Assembly: GCA_030704615.1 (NCBI GenBank)
Contig: CM060733.1
Location: forward strand, 38,254,001 to 38,318,000
Direction of reading: 5' to 3'
Length of the DNA: 64,000 nt
Source: Takakia lepidozioides
Lineage: Eukaryota > Streptophyta > Takakiopsida > Takakiales > Takakiaceae
Positions 1 to 11,300 of the stretch are shown piece after piece. Made by a program: the position numbers and the translations under genes. The notes beneath the pieces were generated by a model. That model did no database searches. It had not been told where the DNA came from and was given only the letters and a program-made list of their open reading frames with translations. Numbering within the stretch: position 1 is the stretch's first letter; each line of letters starts with the position of its first letter.

Positions 1-745
1 GGTATTGTGGCTGGTATGAAAAAACTGATACCAGCCTGTAGTGGGAAGGCTGATCCGGCAGTGAAGTGCCGAATATTTATTTTCTTTACAACAAAACGCT
101 TGGGCACAACTTAAGGAAATTTCTAGATTTTATGGCAATGCCAGGATGAGATTTTAAGTAATTCGACAGTGACTCCATGCATGAACTTGCTCTATCTACT
201 GCACCCTAAGAGAATTATGTACCAACAGTCAGTAGCTCAGATGGTTAAGTGCACTAAGTGCCACCCAGATGATTCCGGGGTCAAATCTTGCTACTGACGG
301 GTGTGGTATGGTTCCTGGGCGGTGTCCCACTCATTCGCCTCCATGGTGCATAAATGAAAGAGGTTATTTTCTCCTCTCACTTACTAAGGGGCCATATTTG
401 TGAGCTGGCGCTCCCAGGTGTTCCCTTTTTTCAAAAAAAAAAAAAAAAAAACAAATTATGTGGGTTGTTAAGAGCCATGAGAGTCAATCATCAAATGCAG
501 TGATTGTTCAGCCAACTATTCTAGGATTTCTCAAAGCTAAGGAAAATATCTTCCTATAGCTTTATGCCTTGAAACATGCATTTGGAGATTTGATATTTGG
601 AGTTTGTTTGAGATTATAGGCATTTTTTTTGTAAAGTTTCTGGAATTTCGGCAGTTTTTCCTAAATTTTCACTTAATTATTAGGCAGATTCATTTCTAAT
701 TATTTGTGCCGGATCGGCCTTCCCACTACGGTGGTCTGGTATATG
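1..745. mobile_element. Partial DNA element with long inverted repeats (MITE-like)
   Basis: The stretch at 28-60 reappears in inverted orientation at 707-740. GTAGTGGGAAGG followed by CTGATCCGGCA on the left corresponds to TGCCGGATCGG followed by CCTTCCCACTAC on the right, with one mismatch. Both arms then run outward into ATACCAG-type sequence. About 650 bp lie between the arms, and a SINE is nested inside. No coding frame is visible, so this is probably a non-autonomous element. The left end may lie outside the window and the exact termini and target duplication were not resolved. Confidence 0.45.
221..453 (+). mobile_element. tRNA-derived SINE with poly(A) tail
   Basis: Positions 228-298 look like a tRNA head. 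They have a possible acceptor stem (GTCAGTA paired with TACTGAC), an A-box-like TAGCTCAGATGG and a B-box-like GGGTCAAATC. A tRNA-unrelated body follows and ends in about 19 A residues at 433-451. AATTATGT occurs just before the element (213-220) and just after the tail (454-461), which fits a target-site duplication. It lies inside the inverted-repeat element at the window start, so it inserted later. Confidence 0.7.
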
Positions 746-829
746 ACCAAGTATTCTCCCAAATGACACCAGACTGGTCTGATATTTAATACCAGTGCAT
801 ATACGAGTACTTCACCTATATACCAGACC
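731..829. repeat. 13-bp perfect inverted repeat
   Basis: TGGTCTGGTATAT at 731-743 has its exact reverse complement ATATACCAGACCA at 817-829. It overlaps the right arm of the element at the window start. It may mark that element's subterminal region or a second small foldback unit. Confidence 0.4.
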
Positions 830-861
830 AACACTGGTCCATTCCCAACTGGGACTCGGAC

Positions 862-2180
862 TCTTCTCGTCAGTGTCTCAAATGAGCGAAGAAAACTCCT
901 TCACTCTCATGTGTGTCGGTAGATCGATTAAGTTTAGGGCTTCCTCCCCATTCTTTCAAAGAAAAAGAGAAAAAATGAAGGTAACACATGAACTTAGGAT
1001 ATTCCTTTCAGTAAGTGTTGCCAGTCATTTAACTAGACTAACAAGTGGCCTAAGCCAAAGGGACCAATTAATCAATTGAGGCGTCCTAAGTCCTAACGTC
1101 CTAACCAAACCACATTTGCTGTTGCAAGTCACACAGAATTCTGTGGTTTTCAGGGTCAGGGTCTCTCCACATTCAGAATGTGTTCCCTGGCCCCAGTGAT
1201 TGCACCACCTTCCAATGAAGACTCTGTGCTTCTTTCGGACAATCCTAGGGTAACCTTTCCTTATGTCTTAATCTGATTCTTTAGGGTCCTTTCTGAAAGT
1301 TTACTGGCCACCCTAGTCTAATCTGAGTGCCTGTTCTTTTCTCTCCAGTTCTGAACTTCAGTATCTACTCTGAAAGTAATAGCCCACATGTGGTGCGCTC
1401 ATGGCCTACTGCTTTCCTTCAGCCACAGCCTAGCATAATGGAGACCATAGAGCACACATGCAGTTCTTGAGGGGTTCGTATTTTTTGTCCCATTTGTGCA
1501 TCGACAGAAATGCCACCTCATCAAAGATCAAAACATGAAACACACTGACTCATAAGATCATATACCAGCAAACCAGAAGTCCAAAATGTTAATCACAGTC
1601 AACAAATAGTCTTTCAGCAGTATTAAGCATATCTGAGTACCATACATCATTTGCCCTGGTGATTCTCCCATGCCACTTGGCCAGAAAAGTGAAGCCACCC
1701 TGATGCTATTCAAGATATTCTCCTAGAGTTTGATCAGGCAATGGTGCACAAATGTCTCACCTTAAGATTTTGAAGTGGAATTGATAAATTAACAATGTAC
1801 AGGAGGTCCCTTGGACACTGGAGTTGAACAAGAAGAGAGCTAACCACTCATAAAAAGGAAGTAACTCCAATGTGTACAACAAGCACACGGCTACCTCCTG
1901 TATTATATAAAAGAGAAAGTGGGGACACTGGCCAAAGGCAGTCACCAAGAGACTCCTCCCCCAGAGTAGTCACCAAAGAGCTACTCTGTTACAGTTCTCA
2001 ACTAAAAACTCCATTGTCTCTCCATCATCAAGTAGGCCAGTGTAAATTAATTCCATCATACATGTGGCAAACAATCTGAAACCATGGTCAGCACCATGGG
2101 AATTACCTCAGATGCCTTTCACCTGTTGCAGTAGACACAACTCCACCTGGGTGACCCAGCTGCATCACACCAGAGCAATT
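862..2180. other. Intergenic; nothing recognised
   Basis: Only short open frames without splice context or family resemblance were seen on either strand. The right end would hold the 3' untranslated region of the minus-strand gene that stops at 2181. Confidence 0.4.
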
Positions 2181-3270
2181 TCACCTATCTTCAATCTTCT
2201 CTTCTTCCTCCTCAGCCATTTCCACAGACTCATCCGATAGTGTTTGAGTTACAGTTTCCTTCAATGGCTGCCCAGAAAGACCAGTCCCACTTCCACTTCC
2301 CCTCAGTTTTGAAGAAACTACTGAGTGTGGCTCCACAAACCCCTCAGTTTTCTCCACTTGCCAGGACTCGTTCTGCATGGTGGCTGCCTTTTCTGTGATG
2401 GTCTCTCCAGTCTCACAGATGCAGTGTGATAGCTGGTTTTCCAAACTTTTGACCTGCAATTTCAATGTGTATATCTCCTTCTCCTGTATGAGGATGATCT
2501 GGAAGGAAAAATACTCATTAGATTGTGTGTCCGACAGCCTACGCCAAGTAGAGGGAGGTGGGGACGATGGACAAGAGTGAGGAAGAAAACGACATACTTA
2601 GTGACAATAAAGTTTGAGTTTTTAAGGTATGGCATTATCAGACTCCCAGCACTGCAACTCCGTGAGCATGCATGTTACACAAGTGGCTGCGGTTGGACTG
2701 CCAATCACTGCAGAAGAGGGAGGCCTCTCTGTAGAGCACTGACGTTACCATAAGGCTTTATGACACCAGAGATCAGAGGGAGAGTATGCGTAGAGAGAGA
2801 CAGACTTGGACAAGAAGTGCCCTCCAGCTTTTCCCAGCATTTTAAATGTCAATTAGGTACTGAGGCTGCATATGCAGCATCAGTGTATCTGCCACTCGAA
2901 TAATGACCAAAGGAGATTGCAATTACATGTGCACTATACAAACTTCAAAGCGACCCTCCGTGAAATCATAAACCCTTGTTGTCTTGCATCTCTCAGTCTC
3001 TTGTGCAGTTTGTTTACACATCTATTAGTATTCTTTGTATTTTGCTACCCTCATCTATTTACCCAGAACATTTTCGCACCCACCAACTAGAAGAATGATG
3101 AGGCCTACCTCTTTTTTCACCGTTTCCCGTGTCCTTAACAATTGATGCTGCTTGGTGACAGGCAAGTTGGCTGCCTCCAGATCAGCCTTGGGCTCCTGCT
3201 TCCAGTCAGATTGGCTGGTGAGAATGAGTACCAGCAACACCAACCCCAATGCCACAGGCCGCGACATCAT
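2181..3270 (-). CDS. Small signal-anchor / coiled-coil protein, unrecognised (2 exons)
   Basis: I do not recognise the family. Exon 1 is 3109-3270 (54 codons from ATG 3270). Exon 2 is 2181-2498 (105 codons plus TGA). The intron has a GTAGGC donor and a TTCCAG acceptor and joins in phase 0, giving 159 aa. Residues 5-20 form one strongly hydrophobic segment (VALGLVLLVLIL), which is a signal peptide or membrane anchor. After it comes a charged, Glu/Lys/Gln-rich stretch across the exon junction, including TLKLQVKSLENQL with heptad-like leucines, which suggests a coiled coil. The C-terminus is very acidic (MAEEEEEKIEDR). A type II membrane protein or small secreted coiled-coil protein would fit. 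The last bases also resemble a splice donor (AG then GTGAAA), so more exons cannot be excluded. Confidence 0.5.
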
Positions 3271-4439
3271 CAACCCTGTTCACCTCTGTCTGTCCCGTAC
3301 ATATCAAACCAAACCAAACCAAACCAGCAGGTGAATGAGTACCTGGAGAGCTTGCTCTCCCTCCCCTCTACCAAGTTACAACCTTTTTCTTGTGAGCCTA
3401 ATTATAATGACACGAAACAAAAAAAGATGACCTCCTTGGCTAGATATTGAACAGTTCGTAACTGAGACATTACCACATTTTGTAAAAAGCAGCTGACCAG
3501 GAATAGACCACTACACTTTGGATTGCCCACTCCACAACATAGGTTGCCCAGAAAGTGTTATTGCCCATGAACCCGTGGCTACAACATGAATTACTATCCT
3601 GTTTAATAATCAAGCACTCAGGGCATGTCCTTCAGATTTTTGGCAACACGGGATTTGGGTATGCAAGTTTTACACAAAACTATTGCCCCCATATAGGATG
3701 AAATTCTACATTCTAACATCTGAAGACTCCTGTTTTAAAGTCTGCAATTTGGGTTGGGTTGAAGGTATCTACTTAAGAGTATCATGCATCACACCAGCCG
3801 TGCAGGTAGTTCTTTCAAAATCGGAACCTGGTTAACATGCCGGATACCTCTGTATGTAATGGGCGCTGGGATTTTTAACATGAGGAGGTTAACTGCATCT
3901 TTACTATGTAATCTAGCTTGGTATGAGTCTAGTCAAAGATATATCCCTTCTGATGTCTTGTACGGTATGAGCTACAACACTGGCCTGCCCACAGTTCCGA
4001 TTCTTTGTGGGGGCCGATGAGGCAGGTTTGTCGTCCATGTACATATACAAACCCTAATTCGATAGGCCACAACATCAGAAGCCAAGCACGCACGAGAGAG
4101 AAGATTGGAAAAATGCGACAATTCTGGACAACACACCTGCTTGGAGAGCTGAGTTGGATTCGAATCAATCATGCTCCACCGTCAACTAGCCCACATATGG
4201 TTCTCTCATCACGCAACTTAACAGTCGATGAGAAAACAGAGCAAAATGCACATAGAACACAGACAAGCCCAAGTCGTTCGCGAATCTCAAGGAGCGGAAG
4301 AATAGCTGAGAAAACCTCACTGTCTTGTACAATTTTGTTTTGTCCGATTTTTTATTTTCTTTTATATATTTTTATTTTTTGGGTCTTAAGTCTTATGTCT
4401 TATCACCCCTGGCCCACTTTACTCTTTTCTTAACCATAT
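3271..4439. other. Intergenic; probable upstream region of the 2181-3270 gene
   Basis: No convincing coding frame or repeat was seen. The first few hundred bases lie immediately upstream of the minus-strand start at 3270 and should hold its promoter, but I could not fix a TATA element. Confidence 0.35.
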
Positions 4440-4622
4440 CTTTAGAAATCCTGGGGGACTGGCAGCTTACAATTGAGACCCTTCCCTATAAGCCATGAAG
4501 CATACAATCCCCAGGCTAATCAGCCACGAAACCACACAGGACATGGTCGCAGGGTTTGAGCCCCAAACCATTGGGGTGCCATAGTGTGCACTAGCCAACT
4601 GGGCTACCGACTGCTTACACTC
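4440..4622 (-). mobile_element. tRNA-derived SINE, reverse orientation
   Basis: Read on minus from 4622, the head has an A-box-like TAGCCCAGTTGG and, about 40 bases later, a B-box-like GGCTCAAACCC. That spacing is expected of an internal Pol III promoter. The body runs down to about 4440. It differs from the SINE at 221-453 and belongs more loosely with the TAGCCCAGT-headed copies elsewhere in this window. Ends are approximate and no target duplication was found. Confidence 0.5.
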
Positions 4623-5398
4623 AATAAATTTTTTTAAAACAATTTAAACTAAGATAAAAAATGAAGACTCCCTTCAGTTTCAATAGGTAGTCCGAGTCCA
4701 GTGAAGCAAGGTGACCTGGACTAGCAATCACAGGTCAAAGTGTGTTGTTGCCTGCCAGTTGTTAGTTTGTTTTCCCTTCACTCCAAGTTTCAGTCTGCAT
4801 TGGATTTCGGATTTGTTTCTGGGTTGATCTCATGTTGTGAACTTCATGCTGTACAAGAAACAATCTTCCACATGGATCCAAAAGACCAAGTCTCACAGTG
4901 TATTCCAACGTCTGTGGTGTGGGTTGATCATTTGGTTGCTTGAGTTTCTACAATTTCATGGCTCAGGGATCCATCATGATCAGGGTGAGTACTCCCTTCC
5001 TGCAATGGTCTCTCTTTCTCTCTCTCTATCCAACATTGGGCATGGTGGTCTGACTGCCCAGCTTCTCGTTAGTCATTGAAGTCATGTCCAATGTTGCATG
5101 GAAATCTGAACACTCCAAAACTCAGGGCAACATAAATCAATGCAGGATGAAGCAGCAAGAAAGAGTTACCGCAATTCCATACTTGTTTGTTTCTCAAGCT
5201 CAATTTGCCCGCTGCTACCTATTGCGGTGTGGCTGAGGGATAGCAGATATCCTTAGGCCAGCAGAGGAGAATTGTAAGCAGTTCAGAATAGAGTGATTTC
5301 CCAAGCACTAGGCGTTAAGTCGCTTGATATGAGGATTGTTAAGTGGAATAATCGTTGTAAGCAGAAGAGGGATATTGAATGGCTGTCTGCGTGGTTTG
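4623..5398. other. Upstream region of the citrate synthase gene
   Basis: No other gene was recognised. It should contain the promoter and 5' untranslated region of the plus-strand citrate synthase gene. The frame of its first exon is open back to a TGA at 5330 with no ATG before 5399, so a further upstream exon carrying the true start is possible. Confidence 0.35.
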
Positions 5399-8300
5399 AT
5401 GCAGGGTATCCATCGCATTGTTGACCACGCTAAGAGTTCAGGCCGAATTGCACATGGGGTACATTGGATGACCTCAGAAGGTAAAAAAGGAGGGAAAGGG
5501 GGAGGAGGAAAAGGAGGAGGTGGGGGCGGAGGCAAAGATGCTGGCAAAGGAGGAGGGGTATGAGAACATGAGGCACATCGTGAAGCTTAGCATAAATAAG
5601 AGTTTTGCGCAGACCTAGACACTTCTATGTGTCGCTACATTTTAAGATATAGTTGTTCTTCTTTGTCTCTTGTTGTGAATGGAGGAAGCTTTACGAGCAC
5701 ATTACGATCACTTATTGGAGTGGCTCTGTCTTGCCCGTTGGATGCTTTCAATTAAACCTTGCAAATGTCAGTGTGATGTCTCTGTGTGCAGGCCTTGAAG
5801 GCAAGGCTGGCTGAGCTCATTCCAAAAGAGCAGGTATGAAATTTCTCCCAAACATGTTTTCAATTCTATGGCAGTTGTTAGAAAACATAGTCAGGGATTT
5901 AAATCTCTCTCTCTGGCAGGTAGTGATACAAGTCTCTTTATTGTTGCCACTCATGACCTTTGGCCCCTTATGTCACTCTGAACACATAAGTTTTTGAGCT
6001 CCATGTGGACGTTTTCAAATTGTTTATTGCTTTGAGAAAGAGATGTTAACAGTGTTTAGTGAGTGTGGCCTTCATGTTCGATACACCTGAGGAAAGGAGA
6101 CTGCAGATTCATGCACCACTAGGTTTTGAGTATCTATGAATGGGCAAACAAAATATTGATGTTGGCTGGGCACATGGTTTGACCTACAGCCTCCCCAGGG
6201 GTTGTTCAAACCGTAAGAGATTTTGTAGAAGGTGTACAAGTTAGCTGTAAACTTGATTCTTTGGAATTTACCCGGTCAAGATGAGATAATTTACTTGCAT
6301 TCCTTTTGACTAGAGCTTGATGTCTCTGCAGGAACGATTCAAGCAGATCAAGAAGGAATATGGACAAGTTTCTCTGGGCGATACCACTGTGGACATGGTA
6401 AAGACCAACCTCACTTTTCACACATCATGTGCAGTGCATTGTATAAAGATGGGACTGATAGTGCACAAATTTTCCACCGATTAGTAGAGAGATAAGAGGT
6501 CAATGAGTGCCTTTCATGTTGTATTTGGACCTTGGATTTGTTTTTCTGCTTCAAACTTCTCTGAATATGTAGGGTGATGAATTGGAGGGTGATGCCATGT
6601 AAATTACGGTTGTATTCCTCAGTTTTTACTGGTGTGTGATAGTGCATTGGTGGAATGCGAGGCATCAAAGGCATGCTCTGGGAGACCTCGTTGCTTGATG
6701 CTGATGAGGTAGCACCCACGTACCCCATAAACCCTCTTCTGTTGAATTCCTAGTTCAAAGACCAATAACAAGAAAGTAGTGTTTGTTGTTGTTTTCATGT
6801 GTATAGCAAATAGCATGCGCTTCAACTTAGGAAAAAGTCCCTAATAAATAATCTTATTTGAATGTGATGCTGCAGGGAATCCGATTCAGGGGTCTCTCTA
6901 TCCCAGAATGCCAAAAAAAACTGCCTTCTGCAATCAAGGGTGGTGAGCCTCTGCCAGAAGGCTTGTTGTGGCTTCTTGTCACAGGCGAGGTATGTCATGC
7001 TCCTTCATTCACACTCCTCCCTTTCAATCATTTGGAAAACCATGTCATTTAGCCACCTCTCAAATTAGATGTAGGCCGGGAGAGAAAGATGGCATAATGG
7101 GAAGACCATCCATAATTAGTCAGGAAGGGAGTCTAAAGGTAACCTATCATACGCTGAATGAAATAAGCAGATGTATTTGCATGCACCTCATCATCCCAAG
7201 GAACTTACGCAGTTGTGTCAAATGGAAGGTTCCGTCCAAGGAGCAAGTGAGTGGGTTGACACAAGAGTTAAGAGAGCGCTCGCGAGTGCCAGGTATGCCC
7301 ACGCAAGGGAGAGAAGTAGGTTAACTGAAAACATAGAATTCAATTACATATCAGAGACAATCCAATAGTCCAGGACACACCCTCTTTCTCTCTCAGACAA
7401 CGTTTTATGAGTATATTGTCTTGAAAGGTCTGTCTGGTGTTATCAAGTTGAGAATCCATTCAAGCTGAACTTGATTTTCACTGTAAGCCAAGAATGTATG
7501 CTGAAGTTTTTCCTTCAGTTGCAGCCTAGGTTGGGATCCTAAGATCATTTGTACATGGCAGGATTTGTCTTTGATGTGTTGAATGCGTTTCCAAAGACGG
7601 CGCACCCAATGACCCAACTCACTGCTGGCATTATGGCCCTCCAGGTGGGTCTTGTAGGTTAAAAGCTCCTCATACTACATACAGTGTATGGTGAAAGTGA
7701 AGTAGCCACAAACTGAGCCTGACATAATCTCCTGGTGGGCTCAATGCCGCTCCTGGTGAGCATACCAATGAAATTGGATAGAAAGTGTCCTGGCCATAGC
7801 AATGATTAAAGTTGTGACTGAGAGTTGAACCTCTCTAAAACTAAATGCTTCTAGTTCTCCTTTGATGTGTCTATATGTCACGATGTTTGGCCAAGTTGCA
7901 AGTCACAAGGCAAAGTCTGAATTGAAGCATCTGAGACAACTCCAATACTCAACCTCTGTCTGTGGCTTGTGATTGGGTCTGTTTGAGTTGTTCTTTGGTT
8001 CTTTGTGTTTCTATGATATTTTTTCTGCATGGTTCTATGTTGTAATTCTATGTGTGTACGGTGTGCCCTTTGGGCTCAGAGATGAGAGGGGAGATTGAGA
8101 CTGAAGAACATTTCTTCTTTCATCGTCCTCTGTACAATGAGATCCTTCGATGATATTATTGCCTATTTTAGGATAGGCCAAATCTCTTCTTTGACTATGG
8201 GAATGAGAAATGCTTGGAGTAGATCTGCTTTCCATCTTCAAGAATCTCTTGACGAATAGTTGTTTTTGGGTTGTTTGTTGAGCACCCTATTTTTCTTTCT

Positions 8301-11300
8301 TGTATCTCTTGTTCATTTGTGCTTTGAGCTTCCTGTGGACGTCACATTTTTCTTTCTTCCTGTCTCTCTCTCTTGTTTTTGGGCAAATCACACACAGCAG
8401 ATTGATGCTTGTGTGAAGGGATTTCTAGAGGATATCTGGAAAACCCGGATTAATTCTATATATGGAGGTAAGTCTTACTACCAACGTCAGCCCCTGACAG
8501 AGGTAGGTTCTGTCCCTTTTGTTCCCGCTCAAACTGGGCGCGGGGTCAATGGCCACAAGGCTACGGCAAACAACGTCTTATGAGTACAATCTCTCTCTTG
8601 GACCTCCATGGATGCCATAGTTTTTCTTTCTAATTTCTTTTGCCTATTGGCTTCCATGTTCAACTCTCACTATTTCTTTCTTGGTTTTTATTTTCACTCT
8701 GGCTCTGTCAAAACCAGTCACAAGTGCTATGGCTGGAAGCAAAATTTAATGAGAGATCCATGCATTGAGTTATGGGGCCAGACCCCGAGATGAAAGGAAA
8801 CAAAATTATTAGTAACATACTTGCGCGTTTGAAAGACCAAAAGACATACATATTGGCATGCAGACTGAAAGTGAATTTGCCAAAGCATATGAAAGTGGAC
8901 TCCACAAAAGCAAGTAAGCAATATATCTTGGTCCAAACTGACGTCCGTCTCACCAGCTCTGCACATGTATTTTGATTTGCATGTCACATTTGAGGTCTTC
9001 TCAAAAGACATGTAGACTGTCTTGTTAAGTAATTAGATTAGAATTGAGATCATAAAATATGAGATACTGTGAAATATGGAGTTATCTTGATTTCTCATCT
9101 TTGTACTTCGATCAAAAGTGGTCTTTACTCCCTTTAGACAATGGGAGAATGATAACAAATTCTTCAGAGAGAGGTAGACTGATCACAAGTAAAGAAGAAC
9201 AAAGAGGGAACCTACAGAAGGAGAAAAGGCCGTGACCTCTTATCCTCATCCTCACCTTATCCTCCCTTCCTATTCACCTGGCCTTGTAATCCTCCTGTTT
9301 TATACCCATAATTTATCTTCTGTATCATGGGCTTAAACAATGTACGGCTACTATGTGTGGTAATGATACTTGCTGCAGGTACTGGCAACCGACATACGAG
9401 GATTCCATGAATTTGATGGCCCGATTGCCTGAAGTTGCTGCCTACATTTACCGTAGGTGAGTTTCTTCATGTCAGTCTCACAGTTGAATCAGTTAAAGGT
9501 GCCAACCAACAATTGGGAGGAATTAAGAGAATGTAGATGAATGAATTGATCTTGATGGTCATTGACAGGGAGAGGTGAGGTGTGACAGAGTGTACCACGG
9601 GGGGAAAACAATACAGGGAGATCCGAAATTGGACTATGCAGCCAACTATGCACACATGTTGGGTTTCAAGGACCCCAAAATGCATGAACTCATGCGTCTC
9701 TACATCACCATTCACAGGTCTTATCCCTCCCTTTTTCTGACTTCGTCTTAAAGCTTAACGTTTGATAAACACATGATGAGACAGGTGTCATCTACCTTTC
9801 TCCTCCATGCATTCCACAATGCATTTTATATAAAATTTGTTGTAGTATGTTCTTCAATTCCACGGCAGAGCTTCAGATGTCAAGTAATATCTTACTTCTG
9901 CATACAGCTGCCCCTCGAGTGAATATTGTGCCTTTACAGGAAAAGAGGCTCTGTGTCAGATTGGTTGCAGGTCGTGCGGTCTTCCAGTCTTTATTTATTC
10001 TCATTAAGTATAAACACAAGAATAACTGATTTGTTGGAGTGGATGAGGGTTTTGGCCTAGACTTTTTGACCTCAAAGTAGGAACTTGGGATGGTTGGGTG
10101 CAACAGTGACCACGAGGGGGGGAATGTGAGTGCACATACAGTTCACTTGGTGAGTCTGAGGGAGGTCGGCATGGTGTTGTTTCTTGTTCACACTCATGGT
10201 GCTGGTGCTTTAGATCTTGTTTTTTCACTACCGTTCTTGGTGGTGGTGAATGTCTCGACAAACATCTAAAAATATTCCGCTGCCCCCATTCCACTGTTAA
10301 TTCGTATGTAAACTCTCTCTTTAATGTTATCTCTTATCCTGCGTACTACGATATTAGAGGCAGATACTATTGTCTCTTTAGTTACTCATAGTCTTTGGCA
10401 AAAGCATTCAGCTTTGAGGACCCAAAGTGTCTAGCAGCCTAACGTTGTCTTCAGATGTTGTTTGATGTTGTCTTTGGACCTCGTTTGATGTTTGGATCTG
10501 AAGTGCTTTCTTGTTCTTGCACTTTGTCCCATGTGCCACTGGGGCATGTGGATGTCATAAAGTTTTTTTCCTGCAAACATTGTTGCATATTCAAAGATAA
10601 CCAATCCTTAAAGGTTCTATTATGTGGATTGACGCTAATGTTGTTTCCTGCTTTGTCCTGTCCCATAAGCTCTTTGAGAGCTTTCCACGGACGTGGTAAA
10701 GTGTAATTTCATTTCATTTCCTTCCTTTTTCTCTGTTCTTTCTTTATCTTGAGCAGGTAGCCCAGTGGTTGGGTATTTGTGCCTTGCATGCACATAACCT
10801 GGGTGATGCTGGGTTACATCCTTCAATATGTGCCTTCAAACCGTCCATTGGCCCCTCGATGAGCAATAAGCTCACAGGACGTTAAAAGAAACTTTATCTT
10901 TATCTTTTCTTTGTTACAAAACGTTTTTTTCTGTTTTCCTCTTTCTGTCTTCTATTCTTTCTTGTTGTTTCTAGCTAGTCTGGGGCGACATGTTGCTGTT
11001 ATTCAAAACCCTATTTCCATTCATTCTCTGTTTGTGTCGAGTGGACTCTTTGGCCCACATGGATGTAACAGTTTAATTTCTTTCAGTCTGAGGCTGGATT
11101 CTTCTTTGTTTAGTTTATTCTTTGTTTTGTATCTCTTATCTCATCAGCTTTTGGGCTCCCTCTTAATGTTACAAGTGTTTTTTTTCATCTTTTTTCTTTC
11201 AAACACATTGTTATTCACAATCTTCTTCATACATTCCCTTGAAAAAAATCTCTTACATCGTGATTATTGAACAATGGAGTCCTACCATAGATACTGATTG

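Noticed and set aside
221-453. tRNA-like head as a true tRNA gene
   Set aside because: Degraded loops, a long non-tRNA body, a poly(A) tail and flanking duplication mark it as a SINE. The same applies to the heads at 4622, 10751, 54373 and 56627.
8385-8470. Possible extra citrate synthase exon ([19 protein letters not shown])
   Set aside because: It has AG and GTAAGT borders but does not match the enzyme. The correct exon joining ALQ to the conserved EFAKAYE block is 8864-8913.
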